From: Cohnella algarum
Lineage (GTDB): Bacteria; Bacillota; Bacilli; Paenibacillales; Paenibacillaceae
DNA: 64,000 nt
Assembly: GCF_016937515.1 (NCBI RefSeq)
Contig: NZ_JAFHKM010000002.1
Location: 186,001-250,000 of the forward strand
Reading direction: 5' to 3'
Part shown: piece by piece, positions 56,031-64,000 of the stretch
How the letters are laid out: the number at the start of each line of letters is the position of its first letter
Position numbering within the stretch: the stretch's first letter is position 1
Program-made: the position numbers and the translations under genes
The notes under the pieces: generated by a model
Databases searched by the model: none
Told to the model about the DNA's origin: nothing
Seen by the model: the letters and a program-made list of their open reading frames with translations, nothing else

Positions 56031-57122
56031 TTATCGTCTGCCGAGCGCGTTCAGTTCTTCCCGCACGAAAATGCCTTTCGCGCTGCGAATCGCGGCGATC
56101 CGTTCTTCGGCAAGCCTGGCGGCCGCCTGATCGGTCGGGATTCCCAACTCCTTCGAAATGGAAAAAATGCGGGCGATGCCGAATCGAATCTCCTCGATCT
56201 TCCGGAAAGCGCGCTCCCGATTGTAGCCGTTCAGCTCGTCGGCGATGTTGATGACGCCGCCGGCATTGAGCACGTAATCCGGCGCATAAGCGATGCCAAG
56301 CTCGTACAGCATGCGGCCGTGGCGTTCTTCCTGCAATTGGTTGTTGGCAGACCCCGCGACGATTTTGGCTTTAAGCCGGGGAATCGTCTCATCGTTGATC
56401 GTGGCTCCGAGCGCGCAAGGCGCGTAGATATCGCATGCCGCATCGTAAATATCGGCCGGATCCACCGCCTTCGCCCCGAATTCCTCGACCGCCCGGCGAA
56501 CCTGATGCTCGTTAATATCGCAGACGACGAGCCTCGCGCCCTCCTCGCGCAAATAGCGGCACAGGTGGTAGGCGACATTCCCGACGCCTTGAACCGCGAC
56601 GACCTTGCCCTCAAGCCGGTCGGAGCCGAAAACCTCGTGCGCCGCGGCCTTCATCCCGTGGTAGACGCCGAACGCCGTAGCCGGCGAAGGATTGCCGGAC
56701 GAGCCGAAGGTCGGCGAGACGCCGGTGACATAGCTCGTTTCCAGACGGATCGTGTCCATATCCTCGACCGTCGTTCCGACGTCCTCGGCCGTTATATACC
56801 GCCCTCCCAAACCTTGAATATAGCGGCCGAAAGCGCGGAACATCGCCTCGCTTTTGTCCCGGCGGGGATCCCCGATGATGACCGCCTTGCCGCCCCCTAG
56901 ATCGAGTCCGGATACGGCATGCTTGTACGTCATCCCCTTCGCGAGGCGGAGCACGTCCTCAAGCGCTTCGTCCTCGCTCGCGTAATTCCACATCCTTGTG
57001 CCGCCGAGCGCAGGTCCCAGCGTCGTATCGTGAATGGCGATGATCGCCTTCAGTCCCGAACGCCTGTCCTGGCAGAACAGCACCTGCTCGTAATCGTCCA
57101 ACTCCATGCGTTCGAAAATCAT
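56031..57122 (-). CDS. bcd: Leucine dehydrogenase-type Glu/Leu/Phe/Val dehydrogenase
   Basis: The 363-residue enzyme matches leucine dehydrogenase: [33 protein letters not shown] with the substrate and catalytic lysines, and the NAD loop [17 protein letters not shown]. It deaminates branched-chain amino acids (or a related one) to 2-oxo acids with NAD. AGGAGGG precedes the ATG, three bases after the transporter gene. In this operon, with two ACT proteins, it may serve amino-acid breakdown for nitrogen. Confidence 0.9.
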   Translation of the reverse strand: MIFERMELDDYEQVLFCQDRRSGLKAIIAIHDTTLGPALGGTRMWNYASEDEALEDVLRLAKGMTYKHAVSGLDLGGGKAVIIGDPRRDKSEAMFRAFGRYIQGLGGRYITAEDVGTTVEDMDTIRLETSYVTGVSPTFGSSGNPSPATAFGVYHGMKAAAHEVFGSDRLEGKVVAVQGVGNVAYHLCRYLREEGARLVVCDINEHQVRRAVEEFGAKAVDPADIYDAACDIYAPCALGATINDETIPRLKAKIVAGSANNQLQEERHGRMLYELGIAYAPDYVLNAGGVINIADELNGYNRERAFRKIEEIRFGIARIFSISKELGIPTDQAAARLAEERIAAIRSAKGIFVREELNALGRR

Positions 57123-57125
57123 TGT

Positions 57126-58535
57126 TCAATCCCTCCTGTACAAGTTGAACCAACCGCGCCCGGCCAGCGCGGCCAGCGCCGCCATCGCGCAAGCGAACGC
57201 CGCGGTAGCGGCCGTCAGCCCGATCCATGACGTCGCATAGCCAAGACCGAGAACCGGAACGGCGACGCCGAGATACGTCATCGCGTAAAAAACGGAGACG
57301 AGATCGCCCCTCATGCCGTCGGGAGCCGCCGCATTGACGGCCGCCAGACTCGCGGCGTACAGCGGACCGTGACCGAGACCGACGCAAACGGTGGACAGCA
57401 TCAGCATCCAAAGCGTCGGATGCGACAACGCGACGATGAGCAGCGCCAATCCGGCCGCGATGCAGCCGAAGCCGATCATGACCCCTCTCAGAGGAGACAG
57501 AAACCGCAGAAGGGGCTGGCTCGCCGCCGAAACGCCCATCGCCAGGGCGGCCGCGACGCCTGCGGCCGACAGGCTGGACCTTCCCGTCCATGCCTCCATC
57601 GAAGATGGAATCACCGACATGTACAAGCTGATCACTCCCCAGGCGATGAAGGACGTCAGCGCCGCCGGATAGAAGGCGGGCTTCGCCTGCGCCGGAACCG
57701 CGGGCCAGCGCAGGCGATTCGCTTTCTGCCCGGCACCGTCCGGGCCGATGCGGACGAACAGCAAACCGGCAAAGCCGGGCAATGTCAGCAGAATATGAAC
57801 GAAATAAGGCAGCTGCGTCGGCAGAGGACCGTATTGCGCCAAAGCGCCGCCCAAGACCGGTCCGAGCGCGTTGCCCGCCGTGACCGCGATCGCCGCCGCA
57901 TAGGCCGCCTTGCTGCGGCTTCGCTCCCGGTGCAAAATCGTCATCGCCGCAATCGCCACGCCATTGAACATGCCGGCCGACAACCCTTGAAACAACCGCG
58001 CGACCAGCAACGGCGGCAGACCGTCCGCCAGCGCCAGGAAGAGCGAGCCCAGCATCGCGGAGATCAGGCCGCCGATCAGAATGCCGCGCGATCCGAGCCG
58101 GTCCGATAACTGGCCGAACAGCACGATGGAGGGGATAACCGCAAAGGCGTAGGCCGCATAGACGAGCGTTACCGTCCCGGGCGTCAGCGCCCACATCTGC
58201 TTGTATACCGCATACAGCGGAGAAGCCACATTAATTCCTAAAATCGCGACGAACAAGCTGTAGGCGACAATCCAATAAGCGGCGGAGCCGCTTCGTGCCG
58301 CCTTTGCCCGGATTCGCACGACATCCTTCAGCCCTTCCAGCCCCGCAAGCAACGAGTCCAACCGTTCTTGCTCGCCGCAGCAGGCGTCGAGCTTCAGGCG
58401 CGCATGACCGGGATTGCGCGAGCGCACGACGATCACGCGCTCGATGTTGCAGCCGAACGAAGCGATCACTTGCGAGATGGCCGCCAACGCCCCCGGCCGG
58501 TTGCGTACGATCGCGCGAATCGTGAGCGTTGCCAT
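57126..58535 (-). CDS. MFS transporter with N-terminal ACT domain
   Basis: The 469-residue chain starts with about 82 residues that match an ACT amino-acid-binding domain (TIRAIVRNRPGALAAISQVIASFGCNIERVIVV region, like acetolactate synthase small subunit). It continues in frame into a twelve-helix major facilitator transporter: YWIVAYSLFVAILGINVASP, with GQLSDRLGSRGI as the signature loop. AGGAGGGG lies just before the ACT start, so the fusion is translated as one protein if the sequence is right. An amino-acid-gated exporter or importer is the likely idea. Confidence 0.8.
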   Translation of the reverse strand: MATLTIRAIVRNRPGALAAISQVIASFGCNIERVIVVRSRNPGHARLKLDACCGEQERLDSLLAGLEGLKDVVRIRAKAARSGSAAYWIVAYSLFVAILGINVASPLYAVYKQMWALTPGTVTLVYAAYAFAVIPSIVLFGQLSDRLGSRGILIGGLISAMLGSLFLALADGLPPLLVARLFQGLSAGMFNGVAIAAMTILHRERSRSKAAYAAAIAVTAGNALGPVLGGALAQYGPLPTQLPYFVHILLTLPGFAGLLFVRIGPDGAGQKANRLRWPAVPAQAKPAFYPAALTSFIAWGVISLYMSVIPSSMEAWTGRSSLSAAGVAAALAMGVSAASQPLLRFLSPLRGVMIGFGCIAAGLALLIVALSHPTLWMLMLSTVCVGLGHGPLYAASLAAVNAAAPDGMRGDLVSVFYAMTYLGVAVPVLGLGYATSWIGLTAATAAFACAMAALAALAGRGWFNLYRRD

Positions 58536-58584
58536 GTGTATCCCCTCCTGTACATCGATCCGGGCGGCAGGCCCCGGCCCTTTT

Positions 58585-58941
58585 TCAACCGCAGCCTGTA
58601 TCGGCCCCGCTTCGGGAACCGCTGTGCTCCGACAGGCCCACGCCGTCGCCGGGCGCGCCGCCTTCGGGTTCGCCGGCGTCTTTTTCTTCCGCGCCGAGCA
58701 CCGAGATGAGCTTGCGCAGCCGTTCGCGAAGCAGCCGGCAGTCGCGCGCCGACAGCTTCACGCCCAGATCCAGTCTAAAGACGCCCGGTTCGGCCGCGGG
58801 CTGCAATTCCATGCTTACGAGCGCGATGCCGCTGCGGTTCAGCACTCCGACGATTCGCAGCAAAGCGTCCGGGGAGTTGCGGAACACCACTCTGAGCGCG
58901 CGGGCGGCCGCCTGTTCATCCGGGAGACGGTATCCGGTCAT
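58585..58941 (-). CDS. Small ACT-domain protein
   Basis: The 118-residue protein has one ACT domain (VVFRNSPDALLRIVGVLNRSGIALVSME) with a low-complexity Gly/Ser/Glu-rich tail after residue 85. Such proteins bind amino acids and regulate enzymes or transporters. It lies between the aldehyde dehydrogenase and the ACT-MFS genes; GGAGTGAG precedes the ATG. It could form a mixed dimer with the ACT part of the next gene product. Confidence 0.7.
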   Translation of the reverse strand: MTGYRLPDEQAAARALRVVFRNSPDALLRIVGVLNRSGIALVSMELQPAAEPGVFRLDLGVKLSARDCRLLRERLRKLISVLGAEEKDAGEPEGGAPGDGVGLSEHSGSRSGADTGCG

Positions 58942-58945
58942 ATGC

Positions 58946-60403
58946 TCACTCCGTCGTCAGGGCAACGTACTTCAGCACCGTGTATTCCTCAAGCCCCTGA
59001 CGGCCGCCTTCCCTGCCGATGCCGCTCTCCTTCACCCCGCCGAACGGAGCCTGCGGGTAGGCGAGCGAAGTTCCGTTAACGCCGATGTTGCCTGTTTTCA
59101 ATACCCGAATCATGCGGTGAATGCGCGCGAAATTCTGCGTATATACATAAGCAGCAAGTCCGTAGTCGGTGTCGTTGGCGGCCGCCACGACCTCCTCCTC
59201 CGTTCGAAACGCCAGCACCGGCGCGACCGGACCGAAGATCTCCTCGCGCGCGATGTCCATCTCTCCCGTGACCCCGGCAATCAGCGTAGGCGCATAGAAG
59301 TAGCCGTCCGCATACGGTTCCGCCTGCAGCCGGCGGCCGCCCGCCAGCAATTCGCCGCCCTTGGCGACGGCGTCGCCGACAAGACGCTCGACCTTGGCGA
59401 GCGCAGCGCCGCTGATCAGCGGACCTACATCCGCGCCTTCGGACAAGCCCGGGCCCGTCCGAAGACGGCGCACGCGGGAGAGCAGGGCGGCGACGAAGGC
59501 ATCGCGGATGTCCTCGTGAACATAAATCCGATTGATGCCGTTGCATACCTGACCGCAGTTTTCGAACTTGTTCGCGACAATGTCGGCAGCCGCTTTTTCC
59601 GGATCGGCATCCGGGAAGACGATGACCGGCGAGTTGCCGCCCAGCTCCAGCGACACCTTTTTAACCGTCCGGGCGGCCTGCTCCATGAGCAGCTTCCCGA
59701 TGCGGGTCGACCCGGTAAACGAAATTTTTCGGATCGCCGGATGGGCCATCAAACGGGCGCCGATGCGGGCCGCTTCGCCCGTGACCAGATTGGCCGCTCC
59801 GGCCGGGATGCCGGTCGCCATCAAATGGTCGAACAAGGCGATGGCGGTAAGCGGCGTCGTCTCGGCCGGCTTTAAGACGAGGGTGCAGCCGGCCGCCAGA
59901 GCGGGAGCGACCTTGCGAGCCACGGTCGCCGCCGGGAAATTCATCGGCGTGATCAGGCCGACGACGCCGGCCGCCTCCCGGTATACGAGCAGTTGCTGCC
60001 CCTCGTTGGAGGCGGGGATAATTTCGCCGTAAGCCCGCTTTCCTTCTTCCGCATACCAGCGGATGATCGCCGCCGCGCCCGCGATCTCGCCGCGCGACTC
60101 GACGAGCGGCTTGCCTTGCTCGAGGGTCAGCAAGCTGGCGAGCTCCTCCGAATGGTCGAGCAGGCGCTGCGCCCATTCGTTCAGATAACCCGCTCGAACG
60201 CCCGCCGGCAGCCGCGACCACGAATCGAATGCCTGCCCGGCGCTTTCTATCGCGCGATCGACGGCTTCGTCCTCCAGATCGGGCACCCGGGCGATCGTCC
60301 TTCCGGTTGCCGGATTTTCCACTTCCATTGCCGCCGTGCCTTGAACCCGTTCTCCGCCGATCCAGTTGCAACTGTATCGATCCAGCTCTATTGGCGTTTT
60401 CAT
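58946..60403 (-). CDS. Aldehyde dehydrogenase, succinate-semialdehyde (GabD) type
   Basis: The 485-residue enzyme carries the usual motifs: TPMNFPAATVARKVAPALAAG, the NAD lysine in LVLKPAETTPLTA, FTGSTRIGKLL, catalytic Glu in LELGGNSPVIVF, and Cys in NCGQVCNGINRIYV. EIFGPVAPVL and GGVKESGIGREGG complete it. It resembles GabD/GabD1. In a pathway with a glutamine-synthetase-like ligase it would oxidise a gamma-glutamyl aminoaldehyde or a semialdehyde. GGAGGAGC precedes the ATG. Confidence 0.9.
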   Translation of the reverse strand: MKTPIELDRYSCNWIGGERVQGTAAMEVENPATGRTIARVPDLEDEAVDRAIESAGQAFDSWSRLPAGVRAGYLNEWAQRLLDHSEELASLLTLEQGKPLVESRGEIAGAAAIIRWYAEEGKRAYGEIIPASNEGQQLLVYREAAGVVGLITPMNFPAATVARKVAPALAAGCTLVLKPAETTPLTAIALFDHLMATGIPAGAANLVTGEAARIGARLMAHPAIRKISFTGSTRIGKLLMEQAARTVKKVSLELGGNSPVIVFPDADPEKAAADIVANKFENCGQVCNGINRIYVHEDIRDAFVAALLSRVRRLRTGPGLSEGADVGPLISGAALAKVERLVGDAVAKGGELLAGGRRLQAEPYADGYFYAPTLIAGVTGEMDIAREEIFGPVAPVLAFRTEEEVVAAANDTDYGLAAYVYTQNFARIHRMIRVLKTGNIGVNGTSLAYPQAPFGGVKESGIGREGGRQGLEEYTVLKYVALTTE

Positions 60404-60464
60404 TCGTGCTCCTCCTTCGCCGGCCGCGGCGTCTGCGCGCGATCGGCCCGCGTCCTTCTGCGGC

Positions 60465-61823
60465 TTAAATGAATTCGAAATACTTCTTGCGCTCCCAGTC
60501 CGTGACCGCCTTGGAGAAATCGTCGATCTCGAGCTTCGCGGCTTGCAGATAATGATTGACGACCGCGTCGCCGAGCAGCGACCTGGCCGCCTCGCTTCGT
60601 TCGAGATTGTCGCGGGCCTCCATCAGGCTGGACGGGAGAAGCGGAACCGCCTGGGTTCCCGCGTTGCCCTTGACCGGCGCCGGAATGTCGATCCGGTTTT
60701 TGATGCCGTACAGGCCGGAGGCGAGCATGGCCGTCAGCACGAGATAATGATTCGCGTCGGCTCCGGGCACGCGGTTCTCGAATCGGGCCGATCGGCCTTT
60801 GCCGTCGAAGCGGAAGGACGTGCTGCGATTGTCGATGCCCCAGCTTATCGTGTTGGGCGCGCCAGAACCGAAGTCCGCAAGACGCTTATACGAATTGATA
60901 TAAGGGGCGTAAAACAGCATCATTTCCGGCGCGAGCGCCATCATGCCGCCCAGGAAATAACGGCCCGTTTCCGATAGTCCGCATTCCCCCTCGGGATCGG
61001 ACAGCAGGTTGGTTTCGCCTTCCGAATCCCACAGGCTGATATGGGTATGGCCGCTGCTGCCGGAATCTCCGGCGTCCTGCTTCGCCATAAACGTCGCCAT
61101 CAGCCCGTTCAGCGCCGCCATCTCCTTGATTCCGTTTTTGTATATGGCCGTCCGGTCCGCCATCTCCAGCGCCTCCGCATACCGGACGTTCAACTCGATT
61201 TGTCCCTTGCCCCATTCGCCCTTCAACGCCTCGATCGGCACGCCCGCCGCCTCCAGGTTCTCGACGAGCATGCCGAGAAACCCGTGATCGACCGTCAGCC
61301 GGTAAATGGAATAGTCGATCGGATATTCGAACAACGGCTTCAGGTCCGTAAAGTTTTTGGCGCGGACGGTCTCCGAAGTTTCCTTGAATACGTAAAATTC
61401 GATCTCCGATGCCGCAAAGGCTTTTATGCCCATCGAGGCCGCCTCGGCAATTTGTTTTTTCAACATATTGCGCGGCGCTACGGCAACCTCCGAACCGTCC
61501 TTTTCATACGTGTCCGAAAGCACGAACGCCGTTTTGGGCGACCACGGATACGGCCGCAGCGTCGTCAGATCCGGCACCGTCTTTATATCGTGCACCCCGG
61601 TATCCCAGTTGCAATAGTCGAATGCGCCGAAGTTAAGGCTCACATCCCAGGCAAAATTCAAGGCGCACGTATGGATGCCGTCTTTGGCCTCCTCGAGAAA
61701 ATAAGAGACGGGCACTCTTTTGCCGAACAGCTTCCCCTGCATATCGACCGCCGCGATCACCACCGAGCGAATCTCCCCGCCTTCCGCCATTCGCGCCAGC
61801 TGCGCCAAATCCAATCTGCTCAT
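60465..61823 (-). CDS. Glutamine-synthetase-family ligase, gamma-glutamyl-amine synthetase (PuuA/GlnT) type
   Basis: The 452-residue protein has the glutamine synthetase fold: SEIEFYVFKE, KGQIELNVRYAEAL with metal glutamates, MAKQDAGDSGSSGHTHISLW and APNTISWGIDNRSTSFRF, ending ENRVPGADANHYL. Its divergent N terminus and context, with an aldehyde dehydrogenase, SDR, M20 hydrolase and amine-type permease, point to glutamate-amine ligation as in putrescine or isopropylamine breakdown rather than ammonia assimilation. GAGGGAG precedes the ATG. Confidence 0.8.
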   Translation of the reverse strand: MSRLDLAQLARMAEGGEIRSVVIAAVDMQGKLFGKRVPVSYFLEEAKDGIHTCALNFAWDVSLNFGAFDYCNWDTGVHDIKTVPDLTTLRPYPWSPKTAFVLSDTYEKDGSEVAVAPRNMLKKQIAEAASMGIKAFAASEIEFYVFKETSETVRAKNFTDLKPLFEYPIDYSIYRLTVDHGFLGMLVENLEAAGVPIEALKGEWGKGQIELNVRYAEALEMADRTAIYKNGIKEMAALNGLMATFMAKQDAGDSGSSGHTHISLWDSEGETNLLSDPEGECGLSETGRYFLGGMMALAPEMMLFYAPYINSYKRLADFGSGAPNTISWGIDNRSTSFRFDGKGRSARFENRVPGADANHYLVLTAMLASGLYGIKNRIDIPAPVKGNAGTQAVPLLPSSLMEARDNLERSEAARSLLGDAVVNHYLQAAKLEIDDFSKAVTDWERKKYFEFI

Positions 61824-61857
61824 GTTCGGTTCTCCCTCTTTTCTGTTGCGTGTGCGG

Positions 61858-62619
61858 TTAATGAATCGTCCAGCCGCCGTCTACAAACACGGTCGTGCCC
61901 GTTACATATTCGGATTCGGGCTGCGCCAGAAACAGCACGGCATTGGCGATATCGTCGGGCACCGCGATCCGACCCGCCGGAATGCGTTCAAGCACCCAGG
62001 CCTTAACGTCCGGATTCTCCAGTCCCTTCGCCGTGAACGGCGTTTCGACGACGCCTGGCGCAACGGCGTTGACCGTAATTCCGTAACGGGCCAGTTCGAG
62101 CGCCATCGCCTTTGTCAAAAGGTTCAGGCCGCCTTTGGAGGAATTGTAGTGCGGCTGGCAGTGTCCGCTGCTCGAAACGATGCGATGGGCCTCAACGGAG
62201 GTGATATTGACGATTCTGCCTTTGACGCCCGCCTCGATCATCGCCTTGGCGGCCGCCTGGGAGCAGAGGAACGGCGCCTTCAGATTGACGTTGTGAACCT
62301 TGTCCCACTCCTCCTCGGAGAGTTCCAGAAATTCCGTAAACGCGACGATGCCGGCATTGTTGACCAAAATATCGAGTCCGCCGAACGTTTCGACCGTCGT
62401 CCGGATCATCCGCTCCACATCGGCTTTTCGAGTCACGTCGGCCAGGACGACTGCCGCATTCGCCGGTTCGGGCGCAAGCTCCGCCGTCTGCCGCGCGCCC
62501 TCTTCCGAGATATCCGCGATGACGACTTTCGCTCCTTCCTTCAGAAAACGCAGCGCAATCGAACGTCCGTTGCCGGATCCCGCTCCCGTGACAATGACGA
62601 CCTTATCCTTGAATTTCAT
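61858..62619 (-). CDS. Short-chain dehydrogenase/reductase
   Basis: The 253-residue SDR has the NAD motif VTGAGSGNGRSIALRF (Asn where Ile/Leu is common), NNAGIV, and the catalytic Ser-Tyr-Lys in NITSVEAHRIVSSSGHCQPHYNSSKGG. VDGGWTIH closes it. It oxidises an alcohol, for example the hydroxyl of an amino alcohol or its gamma-glutamyl derivative. The start MKFKDKVV at 62619 has AAAGGATG upstream. It overlaps the end of the M20 gene. Confidence 0.88.
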   Translation of the reverse strand: MKFKDKVVIVTGAGSGNGRSIALRFLKEGAKVVIADISEEGARQTAELAPEPANAAVVLADVTRKADVERMIRTTVETFGGLDILVNNAGIVAFTEFLELSEEEWDKVHNVNLKAPFLCSQAAAKAMIEAGVKGRIVNITSVEAHRIVSSSGHCQPHYNSSKGGLNLLTKAMALELARYGITVNAVAPGVVETPFTAKGLENPDVKAWVLERIPAGRIAVPDDIANAVLFLAQPESEYVTGTTVFVDGGWTIH

Positions 62620-63700
62620 GCCTATCATCCTTTGCTTGTTTAATGAATTGCTTCAGAATTTGCTTGTAGCGGCCAAGGGACGGAATGTCCGCATATTCGC
62701 CGGGGCCGTGGTGATGGGCGCCCGCCGGTCCGAACTCGACGGCCGGAATGCCATGCAGAGCGTAAAACCGGGTATCGGCAGAGCCGTCTTGTCCGAAAAA
62801 GGAAGTTCCGGCGATGGCCTGCAGTTTTCGGACGAGCTTGTGCTCCGCCGTCGTGTCGACCGGGTAGCCGTGAAAATGGACCTTGATCTCGGCGTCGGGC
62901 AGCGCCTGCCGGATCATCCGAAGCAGGTCGTCCGCCTTCTGGCCGGGCAAATAACGGATATCGACGCCGAACGTACAGCGGTCCGGCACCTGATTGAACA
63001 CCGTACCTGCCTGAATTTTGGCGAGATTGAGCGACGGACGTTCGAAGTAAGGCGTGCTCTCTTCGAATATTCGCATCGAAGCGATTTTCTCGTAGTGCCG
63101 CAGCGCTTCGAGTATCGCGTTTTTGCCGAGCCAAGGCCGGCTTCCGTGGGCGGCGACGCCCGTCGCCTCGACGACGAGCTGGAGAATGCCTTTGGCTTGC
63201 AGCGCGATGTTCAGATCCGTCGGCTCCCCGCAGATGGCGATATCTCCTACCTCTCCCTGCTCGACCAGATAGCCCGTCCCCCTCTCGCCCCCGCTCTCTT
63301 CGTCGGGCACGAGCGCAAGCTTGACGGTGCAATCCGGCACGTCCTTCGCCAGTTCCGTCATCAGCACCATCATGCTGGCGACGGCTCCCAGCATGTCATA
63401 GCTGCCCCGGCCGTACAGTCTGCCGTTTTCCACGCGAGGCGCGAAGTCGTCGGGCTCTCCGGGCACGACGTCCAGGTGGCCGTTCAGCATGATGACGGGC
63501 AACCCCGATCCGACGGAGGCCACTACGCTTTTCAGGCCTTGATTCTCGTAAACTTTAACGTTCACACCCCCTTGTTCCAACCAGTCCGCGCAATAATCGG
63601 CGCATGCGTTGATCCGCTCGGGCGTCGTCGTTTCGAACCGGATCAGATGGCTGGCCAGAGCGGCGATTCGCTCTTCGTCCAGTCCGAGTGGCATTGTCAT
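62603..63700 (-). CDS. M20-family peptidase/deacylase
   Basis: The 365-residue zinc hydrolase shows MLNGHLDVVPGEPDDF, GRGSYDMLGAVASMM, VPDEESGGERGTGYL, GEPTDLNIALQAKG, and a C-terminal AHHHGPGEYADIPSL. It belongs to the ArgE/CPG2 group. As first gene of the sigma-54-led operon with a gamma-glutamyl ligase, it may remove the glutamyl (or another acyl) group at the end of the pathway. Confidence 0.88.
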   Translation of the reverse strand: MTMPLGLDEERIAALASHLIRFETTTPERINACADYCADWLEQGGVNVKVYENQGLKSVVASVGSGLPVIMLNGHLDVVPGEPDDFAPRVENGRLYGRGSYDMLGAVASMMVLMTELAKDVPDCTVKLALVPDEESGGERGTGYLVEQGEVGDIAICGEPTDLNIALQAKGILQLVVEATGVAAHGSRPWLGKNAILEALRHYEKIASMRIFEESTPYFERPSLNLAKIQAGTVFNQVPDRCTFGVDIRYLPGQKADDLLRMIRQALPDAEIKVHFHGYPVDTTAEHKLVRKLQAIAGTSFFGQDGSADTRFYALHGIPAVEFGPAGAHHHGPGEYADIPSLGRYKQILKQFIKQAKDDRHEIQG

Positions 63701-63749
63701 ATTCAGCTGATGTCACCTCTCGTCTTTAAAAATGCCTGCACCATTATTC

Positions 63750-63767
63750 AAGCAAGAATCGTGCCAA
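63750..63767 (-). promoter_or_regulatory. Sigma-54 promoter of the amine/amino-acid operon
   Basis: The minus strand reads TTGGCACG-ATTC-TTGCTT, a complete match to the sigma-54 consensus with GG at -24 and GC at -12. It is about 50 bases upstream of the M20 start at 63700. Such promoters need an enhancer-binding ATPase (RocR/BkdR type); none lies in the window. Possible upstream sites are the CGCG-GATTAT-CGCG inverted repeat near 63803-63816 and repeated AACGCA motifs near 63766-63783. Confidence 0.85.
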
Positions 63768-63942
63768 CGCATTGAAACGCAATCTTTTTTGTCAAAAAAC
63801 GCGGATTATCGCGCTTCATTCCCGCCCCGCAACCTTTCTTCCAAAATAACGGGCTCTTTCCGTCCCGCTTCGCCCCTTCGCCTTCCTCCCATTAATCCCG
63901 TTTTATCTCATTTATCCTGTTTGTCCCGTTTATTAAGGGAAC

Positions 63943-63973
63943 AAAAAAATGCCTTTTGAAGATTCAAAGGCAT
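63943..63973 (-). terminator. Terminator of a gene entering from the right
   Basis: ATGCCTTT / AAAGGCAT with a 9-base loop, followed on the minus strand by seven U. It can only serve a minus-strand gene upstream of it, whose end (a TAATGA near 63985-63990) is at the window edge. Nothing else is seen between 63768 and 63942 apart from the AT-rich region upstream of the sigma-54 promoter. Confidence 0.8.
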
Positions 63974-64000
63974 CTTTGGCTTCCGCCGTCATTATCGACT

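Noticed and set aside
60465..61823. Housekeeping glutamine synthetase glnA
   Set aside because: No glnR neighbour, sequence is of the amine-ligase type, and the operon is catabolic.
1..64000. Mobile elements, phage genes, tRNA or rRNA
   Set aside because: No transposase, integrase, phage structural gene or RNA gene pattern was found on either strand by reading; short RNAs could be missed without a covariance search.

Overview
The window reads as chromosome of a high-GC member of the Firmicutes, most likely Paenibacillaceae (Paenibacillus or Cohnella type). The reasons are strong AGGAGG-type ribosome binding sites, frequent GTG and TTG starts, a YesM/YesN-type two-component system framing a CUT1-type ABC sugar transporter, CcpA-like operators, a class Ib ribonucleotide reductase operon with NrdR boxes, and many glycoside hydrolases. 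Genes are dense and most lie on the minus strand. The long open frames opposite them are by-products of the high GC content. No rRNA, tRNA, CRISPR array, phage or insertion sequence was seen.

Positions 1-24,800 form a plant-polysaccharide or glycoside locus. Reading in the minus direction from a LacI-type repressor, it holds an L-fucose-isomerase-like protein, a transketolase split into two genes, a FGGY kinase, a nucleoside-hydrolase-like protein and a GH78 rhamnosidase. It continues with the histidine kinase, binding protein, two permeases and response regulator, then a GH127-like protein, an Asp/Glu-racemase-like protein, a RuBisCO-like protein, a DUF1537 sugar-acid kinase and a LacZ-type GH2 enzyme cut by the window edge. 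Isomerase plus kinase plus split transketolase is the layout of the non-oxidative D-apiose route. DUF1537 kinase plus RuBisCO-like protein is the OiaK/OiaX pair of the oxidative D-apionate route. The locus is therefore best read as catabolism of a branched pentose such as apiose, together with hydrolases that release it from pectin or plant glycosides. A glycolate oxidase pair (glcD, glcF) with its own FadR-type regulator follows at 25.6-29.3 kb.

Positions 29.4-39.4 kb are more general: the nrdI-nrdE-nrdF operon with two NrdR boxes, an AraC regulator divergent from a ThuA-like gene, a metallo-hydrolase coupled to an AbrB-type membrane protein, and a chemoreceptor. Positions 39.4-52.5 kb are a second catabolic operon: GntR regulator, ribose-type ABC transporter, an unassigned GH20/GH67-like hydrolase, an M20 amidohydrolase, RidA, a metallo-hydrolase, a class V aminotransferase-like enzyme, a zinc alcohol dehydrogenase, a Gfo/Idh/MocA oxidoreductase and a FAH-family hydrolase. 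The substrate is unknown; an N-acylated or amino-sugar glycoside is a reasonable guess. A second chemoreceptor follows.

Positions 54.5-63.8 kb are an amine or amino-acid operon: M20 peptidase, SDR, glutamine-synthetase-like ligase, aldehyde dehydrogenase, ACT protein, an ACT-MFS fusion, leucine dehydrogenase and an APC permease. It is preceded by a textbook sigma-54 promoter.

Five genes are broken by a single-base frameshift. In each case one extra G in a short G/C run would restore the frame, which suggests a systematic sequencing error more than five independent pseudogenes. Non-coding stretches hold several unusual tandem repeats, most notably a 52-bp unit repeated about 16 times at 3.9-4.8 kb.
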